Positions 41,996-51,306 of a DNA stretch of 64,000 nucleotides are shown one piece after another. Source of the DNA: JAUYMM01 sp049301455. Lineage in GTDB: Bacteria > Patescibacteriota > Microgenomatia > UBA8517. Position numbers and translations under genes: made by a program. Each line of letters begins with the position of its first letter. Within the stretch, counting starts at the first letter, position 1. The stretch spans positions 44,338 to 108,337 of the forward strand of contig JBAQKY010000029.1 in NCBI GenBank assembly GCA_049301455.1, read 5' to 3'. A model generated the notes under the pieces. That model was not told the origin of the DNA and did no database searches. It saw nothing but the letters and a program-made list of their open reading frames with translations.

Positions 41996-42389
41996 TCTAT
42001 GGCTACCAGTAGCAATATGGATGGGAGTGATATTTACTTTTTCATCGATGCAAGTTGGTTCCTCAAGTGACTTTTATTGGAAAGATTTTATTGTTAAAAA
42101 GACAGCTCATTTAGTTGAATATGGAATTTTGGCAACCTTGTTTTATAGAGGCCTAATTAATTCAAACATAGAAAAGAAAAGAGCCATGTGGTATTCAGTT
42201 TTGCTTGCTTTTATGTATGGCCTGACAGATGAATTTCATCAATCCTTTACTCCAGGTAGAGGTCCAAAGTTTACAGATGTTTTGATTGATACAACTGGGG
42301 CAATGATATTTGTTTTTGGAATAATATTGAATATCAAAAAAATGCCTGAAACAGTACAAAAAGTATATTCTAAATATCAGATAAAATGA
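41970..42389 (+). CDS. VanZ-like family membrane protein
   Basis: A 139-residue protein with four helices and the VanZ pattern: LPVAIWMGVIFTFSSMQ at the start, KKTAHLVEYGILATLFYR, LLAFMYGLTDEFHQSFTPGR with the conserved Asp-Glu-x-His-Gln, and an Asp in DVLIDTTGAMI. VanZ proteins are linked to teicoplanin resistance and envelope processes, mechanism unclear. I chose 41970 over the in-frame ATG at 41961 because TATAAT (41957-41962) overlaps the earlier ATG and ends 7 nt before this one. It overlaps the previous CDS by 26 nt. Confidence 0.88.
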   Translation: MEKLKRAASLWLPVAIWMGVIFTFSSMQVGSSSDFYWKDFIVKKTAHLVEYGILATLFYRGLINSNIEKKRAMWYSVLLAFMYGLTDEFHQSFTPGRGPKFTDVLIDTTGAMIFVFGIILNIKKMPETVQKVYSKYQIK

Positions 42390-42952
42390 TTAAAAACATA
42401 TCTAGTTTTCTAATATCTGTTTCTGTTCTGGTGTTAGTTTTTATCTTTTGGCCAATTGTTAATGAAGAAGCTAAGTATGAAATTGGTAAAGTGTTACCAA
42501 GCAAAAGTGAGTTGTTGCCAGTAAACAAAGAATTTTCAATTGTAGTACCAAAAATAAATGCGAGCGCCCCAATCATTAAAAATGTTGATCCATTCAATAA
42601 AAATGAATTCTTAAGTAGTTTAAAAAAAGGAGTTGCTCATGCAAAAAATACTAAGTTTCCAAATCAAGACGGAAATGTTTATTTGTTTGCTCATTCTACA
42701 GATGCGTTTTATAACGTAAGCCAATACAACGCTGTTTTTTATCTTATTGGTAAATTAGAAAAAGATGATGAGATAAAAATCTATTATGATAATGTCGAAT
42801 ATTCCTATAGCGTTGTAGATAAAAAAGTAGTTTCGTCTGATGATACTCAATATCTAACTACTAATACCAATGAGAAGCTTTTAACACTCCAAACTTGTTA
42901 TCCTCCAGGGACAACTCTTAAGCGATTAATCGTGACTGCAAAACAGAAATAG
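42386..42952 (+). CDS. Sortase
   Basis: A 188-residue membrane-anchored transpeptidase. The N-terminal helix spans about 5-24. The catalytic triad is His103 (YLFAHSTDAF), Cys171 (LLTLQTCYPPG) and Arg180 (LKRLIV). The TLQTC form and total size fit class D/E-like sortases, but the class is not certain. It overlaps VanZ by 4 nt and is followed by the LPATG adhesin, its likely substrate. Confidence 0.93.
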   Translation: MIKNISSFLISVSVLVLVFIFWPIVNEEAKYEIGKVLPSKSELLPVNKEFSIVVPKINASAPIIKNVDPFNKNEFLSSLKKGVAHAKNTKFPNQDGNVYLFAHSTDAFYNVSQYNAVFYLIGKLEKDDEIKIYYDNVEYSYSVVDKKVVSSDDTQYLTTNTNEKLLTLQTCYPPGTTLKRLIVTAKQK

Positions 42953-42962
42953 TTTTATCTAT

Positions 42963-42992
42963 TTGACAAAGCTCCTATAATATAGATATAAT
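42963..42992 (+). promoter_or_regulatory. Perfect consensus promoter of the LPATG adhesin gene
   Basis: TTGACA (42963-42968), an 18-nt spacer and TATAAT (42987-42992) match the sigma70 consensus in both hexamers. The -10 box ends 5 nt before the ATG at 42998 and 11 nt before the second in-frame ATG at 43004, so the adhesin should be strongly expressed from a leaderless or near-leaderless mRNA. Confidence 0.75.
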
Positions 42993-42997
42993 CGCCC

Positions 42998-45900
42998 ATG
43001 GAAATGAAAATTAAATTTTTCAAGAAAGTTACATCACTAGTGTTAACTTTCTCAATGCTTCTTAACTCACTTTTCCTACCCCTAACTGCAATTGCACAAG
43101 AAGTTTTACCAACAGCAGAACCAACACCAGTAGTAGTTGAGACATCAACGCCAGAACCAACGGTATTACCAACTGAAACATCAACAGTAGTTTCATCGGA
43201 TTCTCCAACACCAACAGCAACACCTGAGTCACTACCAACTTCAAATGCGTCACCTACAATCCAACCAACTTCTGAGTCAACTGTAGCACCAGTATCTGAA
43301 TCTTCCGCACAACTTGTTACTACAACTGAAAAGGTATATCTTTCACAAGATCAAGTAGTTTTAGATTCAACTAGTGCTGATTGGGTAACTGATCAATCTA
43401 ATGGTGCATCAACTAGTATTGAAAACGTTAAGTTAGGCGTTAAATATGTTTTTCCATTAGAAAACAAAGTAACCTTGGTGTTTAAATCACTTCCAAAAGA
43501 TGAAAACCTTAGAACACCAATCAAGATTGCCAAAATAAAAATATCTGAATTAGATTTTCCAGATGGGATTAGTCCTTATAGCGAGTATGCATATGACATA
43601 ACTACTGGCATGACCGATGGTACATTTGATTATGATTTAACGCTTCCGAAACCAATAAATCAAAAAGCTGAAATCGCATTCATGGAAGATCAAAATTCTT
43701 CACCAATTATTTTAAATAATGATAATACTGTTCAAGAAGGCGTAATTGTCAAAGCTAATAGTATTGATCATTTCACAATTTTTGTCGTAGTTAATCCAAC
43801 ACCTACTGGACCTTTGTGCGTTGCTGCAGGGGCAACAACAGGTACTGGTTGCTATTCTACAATTCAAGATGCGATAAATTCTGCTAGCAACGGAGATACC
43901 ATTGAAATCCAAAGTGATATCACTACCTCACAACAAGTTAATGTAAATAAGGATATAACAATAAATGGAAATGGTTTTACAGTTAGCCCAACATTTGCAT
44001 GGACAAGTAATTCAAACAACTCTGTATTTGGAATTCATAGTTCGGGCGTAACGATTTCAAATTTAACAATTGATGGAACGTTAGGCACAAGTCTTCATGG
44101 AATTAATATTTATACAGTCACAAATATATTGCTAGATAGTTTAACTGTAGCAAATAACGATAGAAGTGGTGTTGTGGTTAATGGTTCGGTGGTTACAGTT
44201 AATAATATAACCACATTTGGAAATGGATGGCACGCAATCAATGTCGACCAGGGAACTGGTGTTACAACCGCAGCCAAATTGATTATCGATGGAACTAGTT
44301 CACATAATGAGACCTACCATATATTTATTGACAACATTAATGAAGACGTATCATTTGATGACACTAATCCGAAACAATATAATTATACAGCCGGAACAGC
44401 TCCTGCTGTCTGGGGCCTTTACACATTAAAATCCTCAGGAAATCCGTCAGCAACTCTCTCACAATATGCAAACGATGCACCTGTTGGTTGGGTAAATGGT
44501 AATTTAGGAGCCAGCAAAGCAACGTATTACGAAGGAGATTCTGTGCCGTATAGAATGTCTATGAGTAACTTAAGTTTGGCTTCACACAGCTTGGTTATTG
44601 AATGGGACACAACAAAAAGTGGTAAACACGCAGAGGATTATCTAACTAGTTTTGATAGAACAGTTACAACTGCCAATCCATGTACTGGTATTGTTGGCTG
44701 TTCATCTTTTACAACATTTCCAATTCCAGTAGATCCACAGGTTTCAGGTGCTGGAGTTTCACAAATTGCTGGCAATTTTAGACTATATGGTGGAAGTATT
44801 ACAGGTGTTAGCTCATATAGCTATGATGATGGTGCAGGTTTTGTTGGTGATAAATCAGCAAGGATAACAATAACGTTTACACCAACTGTTTCAAATCCAG
44901 TTCTTGCTTGGGGTGGCCATATTGCAACAAGGACAGACTGGGGTCAAGACAATTCAGCAATTTCAATCTCAGGTTCACCATATCATATGCGTTTGATTAA
45001 TTTAGACGGATCAGGAGGAAACCAAGATCGTTCACTTTCTGCTGATGCTGTTGTCTACCCTGCAACCATAAACATTATAAAAGATGCTGTACCAAATCAT
45101 TCACAAGATTTTTCATTCACGGCAACAGGTACAGAAATGGGCAGTTTCTCACTTGATGACGATGCTGATATCACTTTGAGTAATACAAAAACTTTTACTA
45201 TAACTAATTTTGCAAATAATAACGGCGACACAAAAACAGTAACAGAAGGCACTGTTGCAGGTTGGGCACTTACAAATTTAGTTTGTAATGATGCAAATGG
45301 ATCTGCTAATTTAGGAACTAAAACAGCAACACTATCAATTGTAGAAGGCGAAAATATAACTTGTACATTTACTAATACACTTCAAAACGGAACTTTGAGA
45401 GTTAATAAAGTTACAATTCCTGTTCAGTCTGAAGTCTTTGCGGTTACAGCAAGCGGAACTGGAACCATAACAGGAAGTGCAACACAAAATGTAACAGGTG
45501 GATCATATGTCGATTACACAGTAACGACTGGAAATTATTCTGTAACTGAGACACCAAAAACAGGATGGAGTGAAACAAGTAACACATGTGTAGATGTTTC
45601 AGTCCCAGCTGGCGGTGTTTCGGAATGTACTATTACAAACACAAAATTAGGAAAAATAATTGTTGAAAAACAAACTCAACCAGATGGTAGTACTCAATCA
45701 TTTGAATTTGACCCAAGCTATGGTTCCAATTTCTTTTTAAGTGATGGTCAAACAAACGATAGCGGTTTTGTTCTACTTCCAGGTAATTATTCAGTATCAG
45801 AGATTCTACCAATAGGATGGGATCAAGATAGTGTAATTTGTTCTGATGGAAGTAATGCCTCAAGTATTGATCTTTCAGCAGACGAAACTGTAACTTGTGT

Positions 45901-48900
45901 GTTTACCAATTCACAAAGAGGAAGTATTTCAGGTTATAAATATAACGATCTAAATGGAGATGGGATAAACGACGGTGATTGGTCACCTGTTTCAGGTTGG
46001 ATAATTGAACTTTGGAAAGGCCAAACATATATAACAACTACAACTGATGCAAATGGATTTTATTCATTCACAAATTTGATCAATGGTGTATACACACTTG
46101 TAGAACAAATTGTTTTGGGTTGGACAAATATAACCTCAACAACTTTAGGTGTTACATTAGATGCGGGCGAAAATGACCAAAATAACAATTTTGTTAACAC
46201 TCAATATGGAAAAATAATTGTTGAAAAACAAACTCAACCAGATGGTAGTATTCAATCATTTGAATTTGATCCAAGTTACAACAATAGTACAAACTTCTTC
46301 CTAAGTGATGGTCAGTCAAATGATAGTGGTAATCTTTATCCTGGAACATATTCTGTTGCAGAGTTAACACCTAATGGGTGGGATCTTACCAGTGTTGTCT
46401 GTTCTGATGGTAGCAGACCAAATTCAATTGTTATCTCTTCTGGTGAAACAGTTACTTGTGTATTTAATAATACTCAAAGAGGACAAATTGTAATTAAAAA
46501 AGATGCTGTTCCAGATAGTTCTCAGGAATTCACATTTAATAATAATTTTGGAAATAATAATCCATCAACATTTGGATTGGTTGACGATTCAACAGCCGGC
46601 TTACCTAGTTTTGATGCCGAAGTACTACCTGGAAAATATTCAGTTTCTGAAGACCAAGTAAGTGGTTGGAAATCATATTCTGTGGTTTGTGATAATGGAG
46701 AAACCTATGATGATATTGATGTTGCTGCAGGTGAAACCGTAACTTGTACATTTACTAATCAAAAATTGGCATCAATTACATTGGTTAAAAACACTGTTGG
46801 AGGGGATGGCTCGTTTGATTTTGACGCTACAGGATCAGGACTTTCGTCAGATATTGATTTAACTACTATTGCAGGTACCGCAAGTCAGACATTTGCAAAC
46901 CTAGATCCTGATTTAACATTCTCTATTTCTGAGAATGTACCAGAGGGTTGGGTTTTAAATTCATCTGCATGTAGTGGCTCAAACACACCAGATTCAATTA
47001 CACCTAATTCTGGAGAGGAAATTGTTTGTACTTTTACGAACTCAAAGCTCCCAGTTTTAACTGTTACTAAAATTGTCATTAATGACAATGGTGGTACAAA
47101 GGTAATATCAGACTTCCCACTATTTGTGGATAAAACACAAGTTGTAAGTGGAATTGCTAATACATTTAACCCAGATGACTATATTGTAAGTGAAACAAGT
47201 GATGTCAATTACACATCAGTAATATCTGGTGACTGTGATGAAAATGGAAATGTAGGTTTAAGCTATGGTGACAACAAACAATGTACTATTACAAACAATG
47301 ATGTTCAACCAAAACTAACTATAACTAAAATTGTTGTTAATAACTATGGCGGTACAAAATTAGTATCAGATTTTCCTTTGTTTGTTGATTCGACTCAAGT
47401 TGTGAGTGGAGTTCAGAATGGATTTAATGTTGGTAAATATACTGTAAGTGAAACCCAGGATAGTGGTTACTCTGCAGTTATTTCTGGTGATTGTTCAATA
47501 GATGGAAGTGTAAGTTTGGCTTTGGGTGATGAAAAAGAATGTACAATTACAAATTCAGATCAACCAGCCAAACTCACAGTTGTTAAAAATGTTGTTGGTG
47601 GGTCAATGGTTGCTTCAGAATTTACAATGAATGTATTGGGAACTGATGTAAGTGATGAATCTTTTGATGGAAGTGAATCAGGAACAACCGTCACGTTAGA
47701 CGCTGGATCATACGTAGTTTCTGAAGACTATGTTGAAGGCTATACAGTAGGTTTCTCGGATGGTTGTCAGGGAAGTATCGCAAATGATGAAGAAAAAACT
47801 TGTACTATTACAAATACAAGAAATTTGGGAGAAATAATTATCAAAAAGATAATTGATGAGGATGGTAATTTAGAAACAACTGAAGACCAAACTTTAGGTG
47901 AAGGTTGGGAAATGGATGTTGACGGAATTTTAGGTGATGTTGATGATCCAACCTATGGAAATACAGACAGTAATGGTGAATATAAGACGGGTAAAATTAA
48001 AACAGGAACTTATTATGCTTCTGAAACTCAACAGGCAGGTTACGATTTTGTCTCAGTTATTTGTTCTGATGAAAGCTCAATTGATAATATCGTCTTAGAT
48101 AAAGATGAAGTAATAACCTGTACTTTTTTCAATACTCCAAATGGAACGATTCATGGTTACAAATGGAATGATCTTGACGGAGAAGGTGACGAAGATCCTA
48201 ACGAGGACAAATTAGGCAACTGGACAATCAACTTGTTTGGGTGGAATGAAGAAGATGAAGATTATACTGATTTGGTTAAACAGACCATGACAGATAGTAA
48301 TCAAGGTTATGACTACGGGTGGTATTGGTTTACCCATTTATTCCCAGGTACCTATAAAGTTTGTGAGGTAAATCAGAATGGTTGGCAGCAAACATATCCA
48401 AACGGTGACGGTTGTCACTTGGTTGCAATTCCTGATTTAAATCCTAACGATTTTCCTGAAATAGAGAACTTTGTTGCAGAAAGTCCTGTTTATAATTTTG
48501 GAAATGTTGAAGACAACCCTGAAATAGTTATTTCTAAGTCTAATAATAAATCAGGTGGGGCTAACATTGGTGACACTGTTAAATATACATTAGTGGTTGA
48601 AAATACAGGTAATTTAGAACTTAATGATTTAGAAATCAAAGATGCTATTCCAGGTGGATTTACCTATGTAAGCGGCACAAGCTACCTTGATGGAGTTTTA
48701 ATCTCAGACCCAACAGTTGCTGGTGGTTTATTGACATGGAATGTAGGCAATATCTCAAAAGGTCAGTCGGTTGAGCTCACTTATCAATTGAAAGTTGGTG
48801 ACAGTGTAGTCAAAGGTTCAACATATACTAATTTTGCAACATGTTTAGCTTCGTACTCATCGATTAAATCGAATGATTTCTTTAGAGTATCTTTGGACAG

Positions 48901-49123
48901 ATTCGAGAGTAATGTTGTCGAATGTAATGTTGCTGATTCTAGTGTTAATATTGGGACATCCAATAGTTATGGAGGAAGTTTGTTTGGTCAAGTTTTAGGC
49001 GCCTCAATTGAATTGCCAGCAACAGGAAACCCAACATGGCTGTTGATAATTGCGCTAGTTGGATTAACAATGGGAATTATAATGGTGTATCTTGATAAAA
49101 AGAATAAATATGCAAAAAATTAA
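42998..49123 (+). CDS. Giant sortase-anchored surface adhesin (LPATG)
   Basis: The protein has 2041 residues. A signal peptide (about 1-34) is followed by a Pro/Thr/Ser stalk (36-105), an unknown beta domain (about 108-265), a right-handed beta-helix (about 270-450, starting CYSTIQDAINSASNGD), an unknown domain (about 500-690), then about ten prealbumin/SpaA-like repeats, each closing with C(T/V)(F/I)xN. Two SdrD-B-like repeats (GYKYNDLNGDG and GYKWNDLDGEG) interrupt them. A DUF11-like domain comes at about 1840-1940. The C-terminus is LPATG at residues 2006-2010, a membrane helix and a Lys-rich tail. Most repeats carry a cysteine pair. Likely an adhesin for attachment to other cells or surfaces (inferred). 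Confidence 0.88.
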   Translation: MEMKIKFFKKVTSLVLTFSMLLNSLFLPLTAIAQEVLPTAEPTPVVVETSTPEPTVLPTETSTVVSSDSPTPTATPESLPTSNASPTIQPTSESTVAPVSESSAQLVTTTEKVYLSQDQVVLDSTSADWVTDQSNGASTSIENVKLGVKYVFPLENKVTLVFKSLPKDENLRTPIKIAKIKISELDFPDGISPYSEYAYDITTGMTDGTFDYDLTLPKPINQKAEIAFMEDQNSSPIILNNDNTVQEGVIVKANSIDHFTIFVVVNPTPTGPLCVAAGATTGTGCYSTIQDAINSASNGDTIEIQSDITTSQQVNVNKDITINGNGFTVSPTFAWTSNSNNSVFGIHSSGVTISNLTIDGTLGTSLHGINIYTVTNILLDSLTVANNDRSGVVVNGSVVTVNNITTFGNGWHAINVDQGTGVTTAAKLIIDGTSSHNETYHIFIDNINEDVSFDDTNPKQYNYTAGTAPAVWGLYTLKSSGNPSATLSQYANDAPVGWVNGNLGASKATYYEGDSVPYRMSMSNLSLASHSLVIEWDTTKSGKHAEDYLTSFDRTVTTANPCTGIVGCSSFTTFPIPVDPQVSGAGVSQIAGNFRLYGGSITGVSSYSYDDGAGFVGDKSARITITFTPTVSNPVLAWGGHIATRTDWGQDNSAISISGSPYHMRLINLDGSGGNQDRSLSADAVVYPATINIIKDAVPNHSQDFSFTATGTEMGSFSLDDDADITLSNTKTFTITNFANNNGDTKTVTEGTVAGWALTNLVCNDANGSANLGTKTATLSIVEGENITCTFTNTLQNGTLRVNKVTIPVQSEVFAVTASGTGTITGSATQNVTGGSYVDYTVTTGNYSVTETPKTGWSETSNTCVDVSVPAGGVSECTITNTKLGKIIVEKQTQPDGSTQSFEFDPSYGSNFFLSDGQTNDSGFVLLPGNYSVSEILPIGWDQDSVICSDGSNASSIDLSADETVTCVFTNSQRGSISGYKYNDLNGDGINDGDWSPVSGWIIELWKGQTYITTTTDANGFYSFTNLINGVYTLVEQIVLGWTNITSTTLGVTLDAGENDQNNNFVNTQYGKIIVEKQTQPDGSIQSFEFDPSYNNSTNFFLSDGQSNDSGNLYPGTYSVAELTPNGWDLTSVVCSDGSRPNSIVISSGETVTCVFNNTQRGQIVIKKDAVPDSSQEFTFNNNFGNNNPSTFGLVDDSTAGLPSFDAEVLPGKYSVSEDQVSGWKSYSVVCDNGETYDDIDVAAGETVTCTFTNQKLASITLVKNTVGGDGSFDFDATGSGLSSDIDLTTIAGTASQTFANLDPDLTFSISENVPEGWVLNSSACSGSNTPDSITPNSGEEIVCTFTNSKLPVLTVTKIVINDNGGTKVISDFPLFVDKTQVVSGIANTFNPDDYIVSETSDVNYTSVISGDCDENGNVGLSYGDNKQCTITNNDVQPKLTITKIVVNNYGGTKLVSDFPLFVDSTQVVSGVQNGFNVGKYTVSETQDSGYSAVISGDCSIDGSVSLALGDEKECTITNSDQPAKLTVVKNVVGGSMVASEFTMNVLGTDVSDESFDGSESGTTVTLDAGSYVVSEDYVEGYTVGFSDGCQGSIANDEEKTCTITNTRNLGEIIIKKIIDEDGNLETTEDQTLGEGWEMDVDGILGDVDDPTYGNTDSNGEYKTGKIKTGTYYASETQQAGYDFVSVICSDESSIDNIVLDKDEVITCTFFNTPNGTIHGYKWNDLDGEGDEDPNEDKLGNWTINLFGWNEEDEDYTDLVKQTMTDSNQGYDYGWYWFTHLFPGTYKVCEVNQNGWQQTYPNGDGCHLVAIPDLNPNDFPEIENFVAESPVYNFGNVEDNPEIVISKSNNKSGGANIGDTVKYTLVVENTGNLELNDLEIKDAIPGGFTYVSGTSYLDGVLISDPTVAGGLLTWNVGNISKGQSVELTYQLKVGDSVVKGSTYTNFATCLASYSSIKSNDFFRVSLDRFESNVVECNVADSSVNIGTSNSYGGSLFGQVLGASIELPATGNPTWLLIIALVGLTMGIIMVYLDKKNKYAKN
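45650..45720 (+). repeat. Adhesin internal repeat, copy 1
   Basis: This 71-nt stretch, encoding the KIIVEKQTQPDGS start of one repeat domain, recurs at 46208-46278 with three nucleotide differences. Confidence 0.85.
46208..46278 (+). repeat. Adhesin internal repeat, copy 2
   Basis: Near-identical partner of 45650-45720. Two of the three differences are silent and one changes Thr to Ile, so the duplication or conversion is recent compared with the rest of the repeat array. Confidence 0.85.
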
Positions 49124-50033
49124 TATATTTATATTGGCTTTATGTCTATGGTTAGCTAGTGCCAGTTCTGCCTTGGCTATTACACCAACTATTTCAATTC
49201 AAGATTTGCCATCTTATGTAACAACAGATAATTTTAAACTTTCTTGTTCTGCACTAGGTGGTAGTAGTGCACAGTTTTATTTCAAAAAGGAAGGTGGATT
49301 GTACCAGAGTTTTGGAAGTGCCATTGATTTAAATTCTAATCCTTGTCAAATTCAAGTAAATTCAAGCCAAATAAATGATCAGACGAAATATTATTTCAAA
49401 GTTACTTTGGATGGAGGAGTAAGTGATGAAACAAATACAACATATGATTTTGCAGGACCTTTACCCGTGTCAGGATATAAGAAGGATGATGGAGGTAACA
49501 ACACTATTGTTATTCATTGGAGAAATCCAGAAAGTGAAGACTTGGCTAAAATCATTATATATAGAGGTGATACCGTAGACTTCATTGCAGACAGTAACCA
49601 TGAAATTGCAACTGTTGTGGGTAATCCAAACTCAGACATGACCTATTCTGTAAATATTCCTGACACATCAAAGACATATTACTATTCACTTAGAGCGGTT
49701 GATAAAGCAGGTAACTCATCTAGTTTGGTAGGTGATGGGAGCTCATCGATTACTTCTACGGTTATTACACAAAACCCATCTAAAAATGTGTCTGGTGCAG
49801 TCACAAGCTTACCAAAAGAGGATGGTAGTAATGGGCAAGTTTTAGGAGACGAAGAATCGTCTGAAGAAAACACTGTTCTAGCGACATCAAGTTCGTTGTT
49901 AGAAAAAATAACTGAAAAAGCGCCTAACAACAAAGGATTTTACATTGGACTTGGTTTGGTGTTACTAGCCATTGTCTTATATCGATACTTCATGCTATAT
50001 AAACAAGGCTTGCCACTTCGTGGTAAAAAATAA
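49110..50033 (+). CDS. Secreted membrane-anchored surface protein (FN3-like)
   Basis: About 307 residues. Signal peptide (INIFILALCLWLASASSALA), a beta domain with a Cys pair (about 25-105), a second fibronectin-III-like domain (SGYKKDDGGNNTIVIHWRNPESEDLAKIIIYRG, ending YYYSLRAVDKAGNSS), an acidic spacer containing NGQVLGDEES and a C-terminal helix (GFYIGLGLVLLAIVLYRYFML). The upstream in-frame start at 49092 overlaps the adhesin more; 49110 begins right at the signal peptide. No LPxTG is present. It overlaps the adhesin CDS by 14 nt and is probably cotranscribed. Confidence 0.75.
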   Translation: MQKINIFILALCLWLASASSALAITPTISIQDLPSYVTTDNFKLSCSALGGSSAQFYFKKEGGLYQSFGSAIDLNSNPCQIQVNSSQINDQTKYYFKVTLDGGVSDETNTTYDFAGPLPVSGYKKDDGGNNTIVIHWRNPESEDLAKIIIYRGDTVDFIADSNHEIATVVGNPNSDMTYSVNIPDTSKTYYYSLRAVDKAGNSSSLVGDGSSSITSTVITQNPSKNVSGAVTSLPKEDGSNGQVLGDEESSEENTVLATSSSLLEKITEKAPNNKGFYIGLGLVLLAIVLYRYFMLYKQGLPLRGKK

Positions 50034-50058
50034 CTTCAAAATTTGATATGATGAATTA

Positions 50059-51033
50059 ATGGAGAAATTAATTCATTTTTTATTGCCTAGAGAAAGCAAT
50101 AATCACAAAGCAAAAGTATTACACCCATCTAGTTTGATTGTTGTGGCTGCATTAATGGTAGTTTTGCAGTTTGGGATTGATTTTGTGCCTAAGATAAATC
50201 CAAGCATTTTAGGTTATGCAGCAAACATATCTATTCAAGAAGTTGTTAATTTAACAAATCAAAAACGAAGTGAAGCTGGTTTGTCAGCGCTTTCACTAAA
50301 TCAAACATTATCAAATGCTGCTTACACAAAAGGAAGAGATATGATTGATAAAGATTATTGGGCTCATGTTGCCCCAGATGGCACACAACCGTGGAAGTTT
50401 TTTTCACAATTTGGATATAAATACAGATATGCAGGTGAGAATTTGGCACGAGATTTTAGTAATGCCAACGATGCAGTCAATGCATGGATGAACTCTCCAA
50501 CTCATAAAGACAATATCTTAAATCCAAAATATAAAGAAATTGGAATAGGAATAACAGAAGGGGATTTAGCAGGAAGTGATACAACTATCATTGTTCAATT
50601 TTTTGGTGCAACATATGCAGATAAACTACAACAGCCATTGGCTGATAAAGTTACTCAACCACTTGCAGAAGCTGGTACAAGCGTTGTAAGCACTGCAACA
50701 AATAAACCTAGTGTTACAACAGCACCAACATTAAAACCAGAACCAACAGTTGAGCCTGCTGTTTTACCTACAATTATTCCTGAAGTTGTAAATTCTAATA
50801 TAGTAATTAGTAGTCCAAATCCAGATCAAGAAGTCTTGATCTCTCCATTTACGACAACAAGATCAGTTTCACTAGTTGTTGTCGGAATATTGTTACTAAT
50901 TTTTATGGTTGATGCGTTCCTTGTTTCAAAAAGAAGGATTACAAGAGTTGCAGGAAGAACTTTTGCTCATGTAGTTTTTCTTGGTATGATTTTATCAATT
51001 GTAATAATATTAAAATCAGGTCAGATACTTTAA
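50059..51033 (+). CDS. CAP/SCP-domain membrane protein
   Basis: The protein has 324 residues. A first hydrophobic helix (about 27-45), then a CAP domain (about 53-180): VNLTNQKRSEAGLSAL, KGRDMIDKDYWAHVAPDG, YAGENLARDF, WMNSPTHKDNILNPKYKEIGIG. The two His and Glu residues of the CAP cavity are present. A Thr/Pro-rich linker and two C-terminal helices (about 273-293 and 302-320) follow. CAP proteins of this bacterial type (YkwD-like) are secreted and of unsettled function. TATGAT (50047-50052) ends 6 nt before the ATG. Confidence 0.88.
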   Translation: MEKLIHFLLPRESNNHKAKVLHPSSLIVVAALMVVLQFGIDFVPKINPSILGYAANISIQEVVNLTNQKRSEAGLSALSLNQTLSNAAYTKGRDMIDKDYWAHVAPDGTQPWKFFSQFGYKYRYAGENLARDFSNANDAVNAWMNSPTHKDNILNPKYKEIGIGITEGDLAGSDTTIIVQFFGATYADKLQQPLADKVTQPLAEAGTSVVSTATNKPSVTTAPTLKPEPTVEPAVLPTIIPEVVNSNIVISSPNPDQEVLISPFTTTRSVSLVVVGILLLIFMVDAFLVSKRRITRVAGRTFAHVVFLGMILSIVIILKSGQIL

Positions 51034-51043
51034 TTAATCAAAA

Positions 51044-51304
51044 ATGAAAAGTTTTATTAAACATATATCACATTATTTTTCATTAATGACAATATTTATT
51101 GCTGGTGTTGTTGGATTCTATGTTTTTTCATACGATCAAAGTTTTCAAATTGCTGTTGTAATTGCAATGTCGCTTTCATACGTCTCATGGGGAGTAATCC
51201 ATCATGCAATACATAAAGATTTGTGTTTATCAATAGTTTTGGAGTATGCAGCAATTGCCTTATTAGGGTCGGTACTCATCCTTTCCTTGATATTCCGAAG
51301 TTAA
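51044..51304 (+). CDS. Small three-helix membrane protein, unknown
   Basis: An 86-residue protein with three hydrophobic segments (about 12-28, 34-52 and 62-84) and few charges, including a His-rich loop (WGVIHHAIHKDLC). No family recognised. It lies 10 nt after the CAP gene and 2 nt before the kinase gene. Confidence 0.65.
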   Translation: MKSFIKHISHYFSLMTIFIAGVVGFYVFSYDQSFQIAVVIAMSLSYVSWGVIHHAIHKDLCLSIVLEYAAIALLGSVLILSLIFRS

Positions 51305-51306
51305 TT

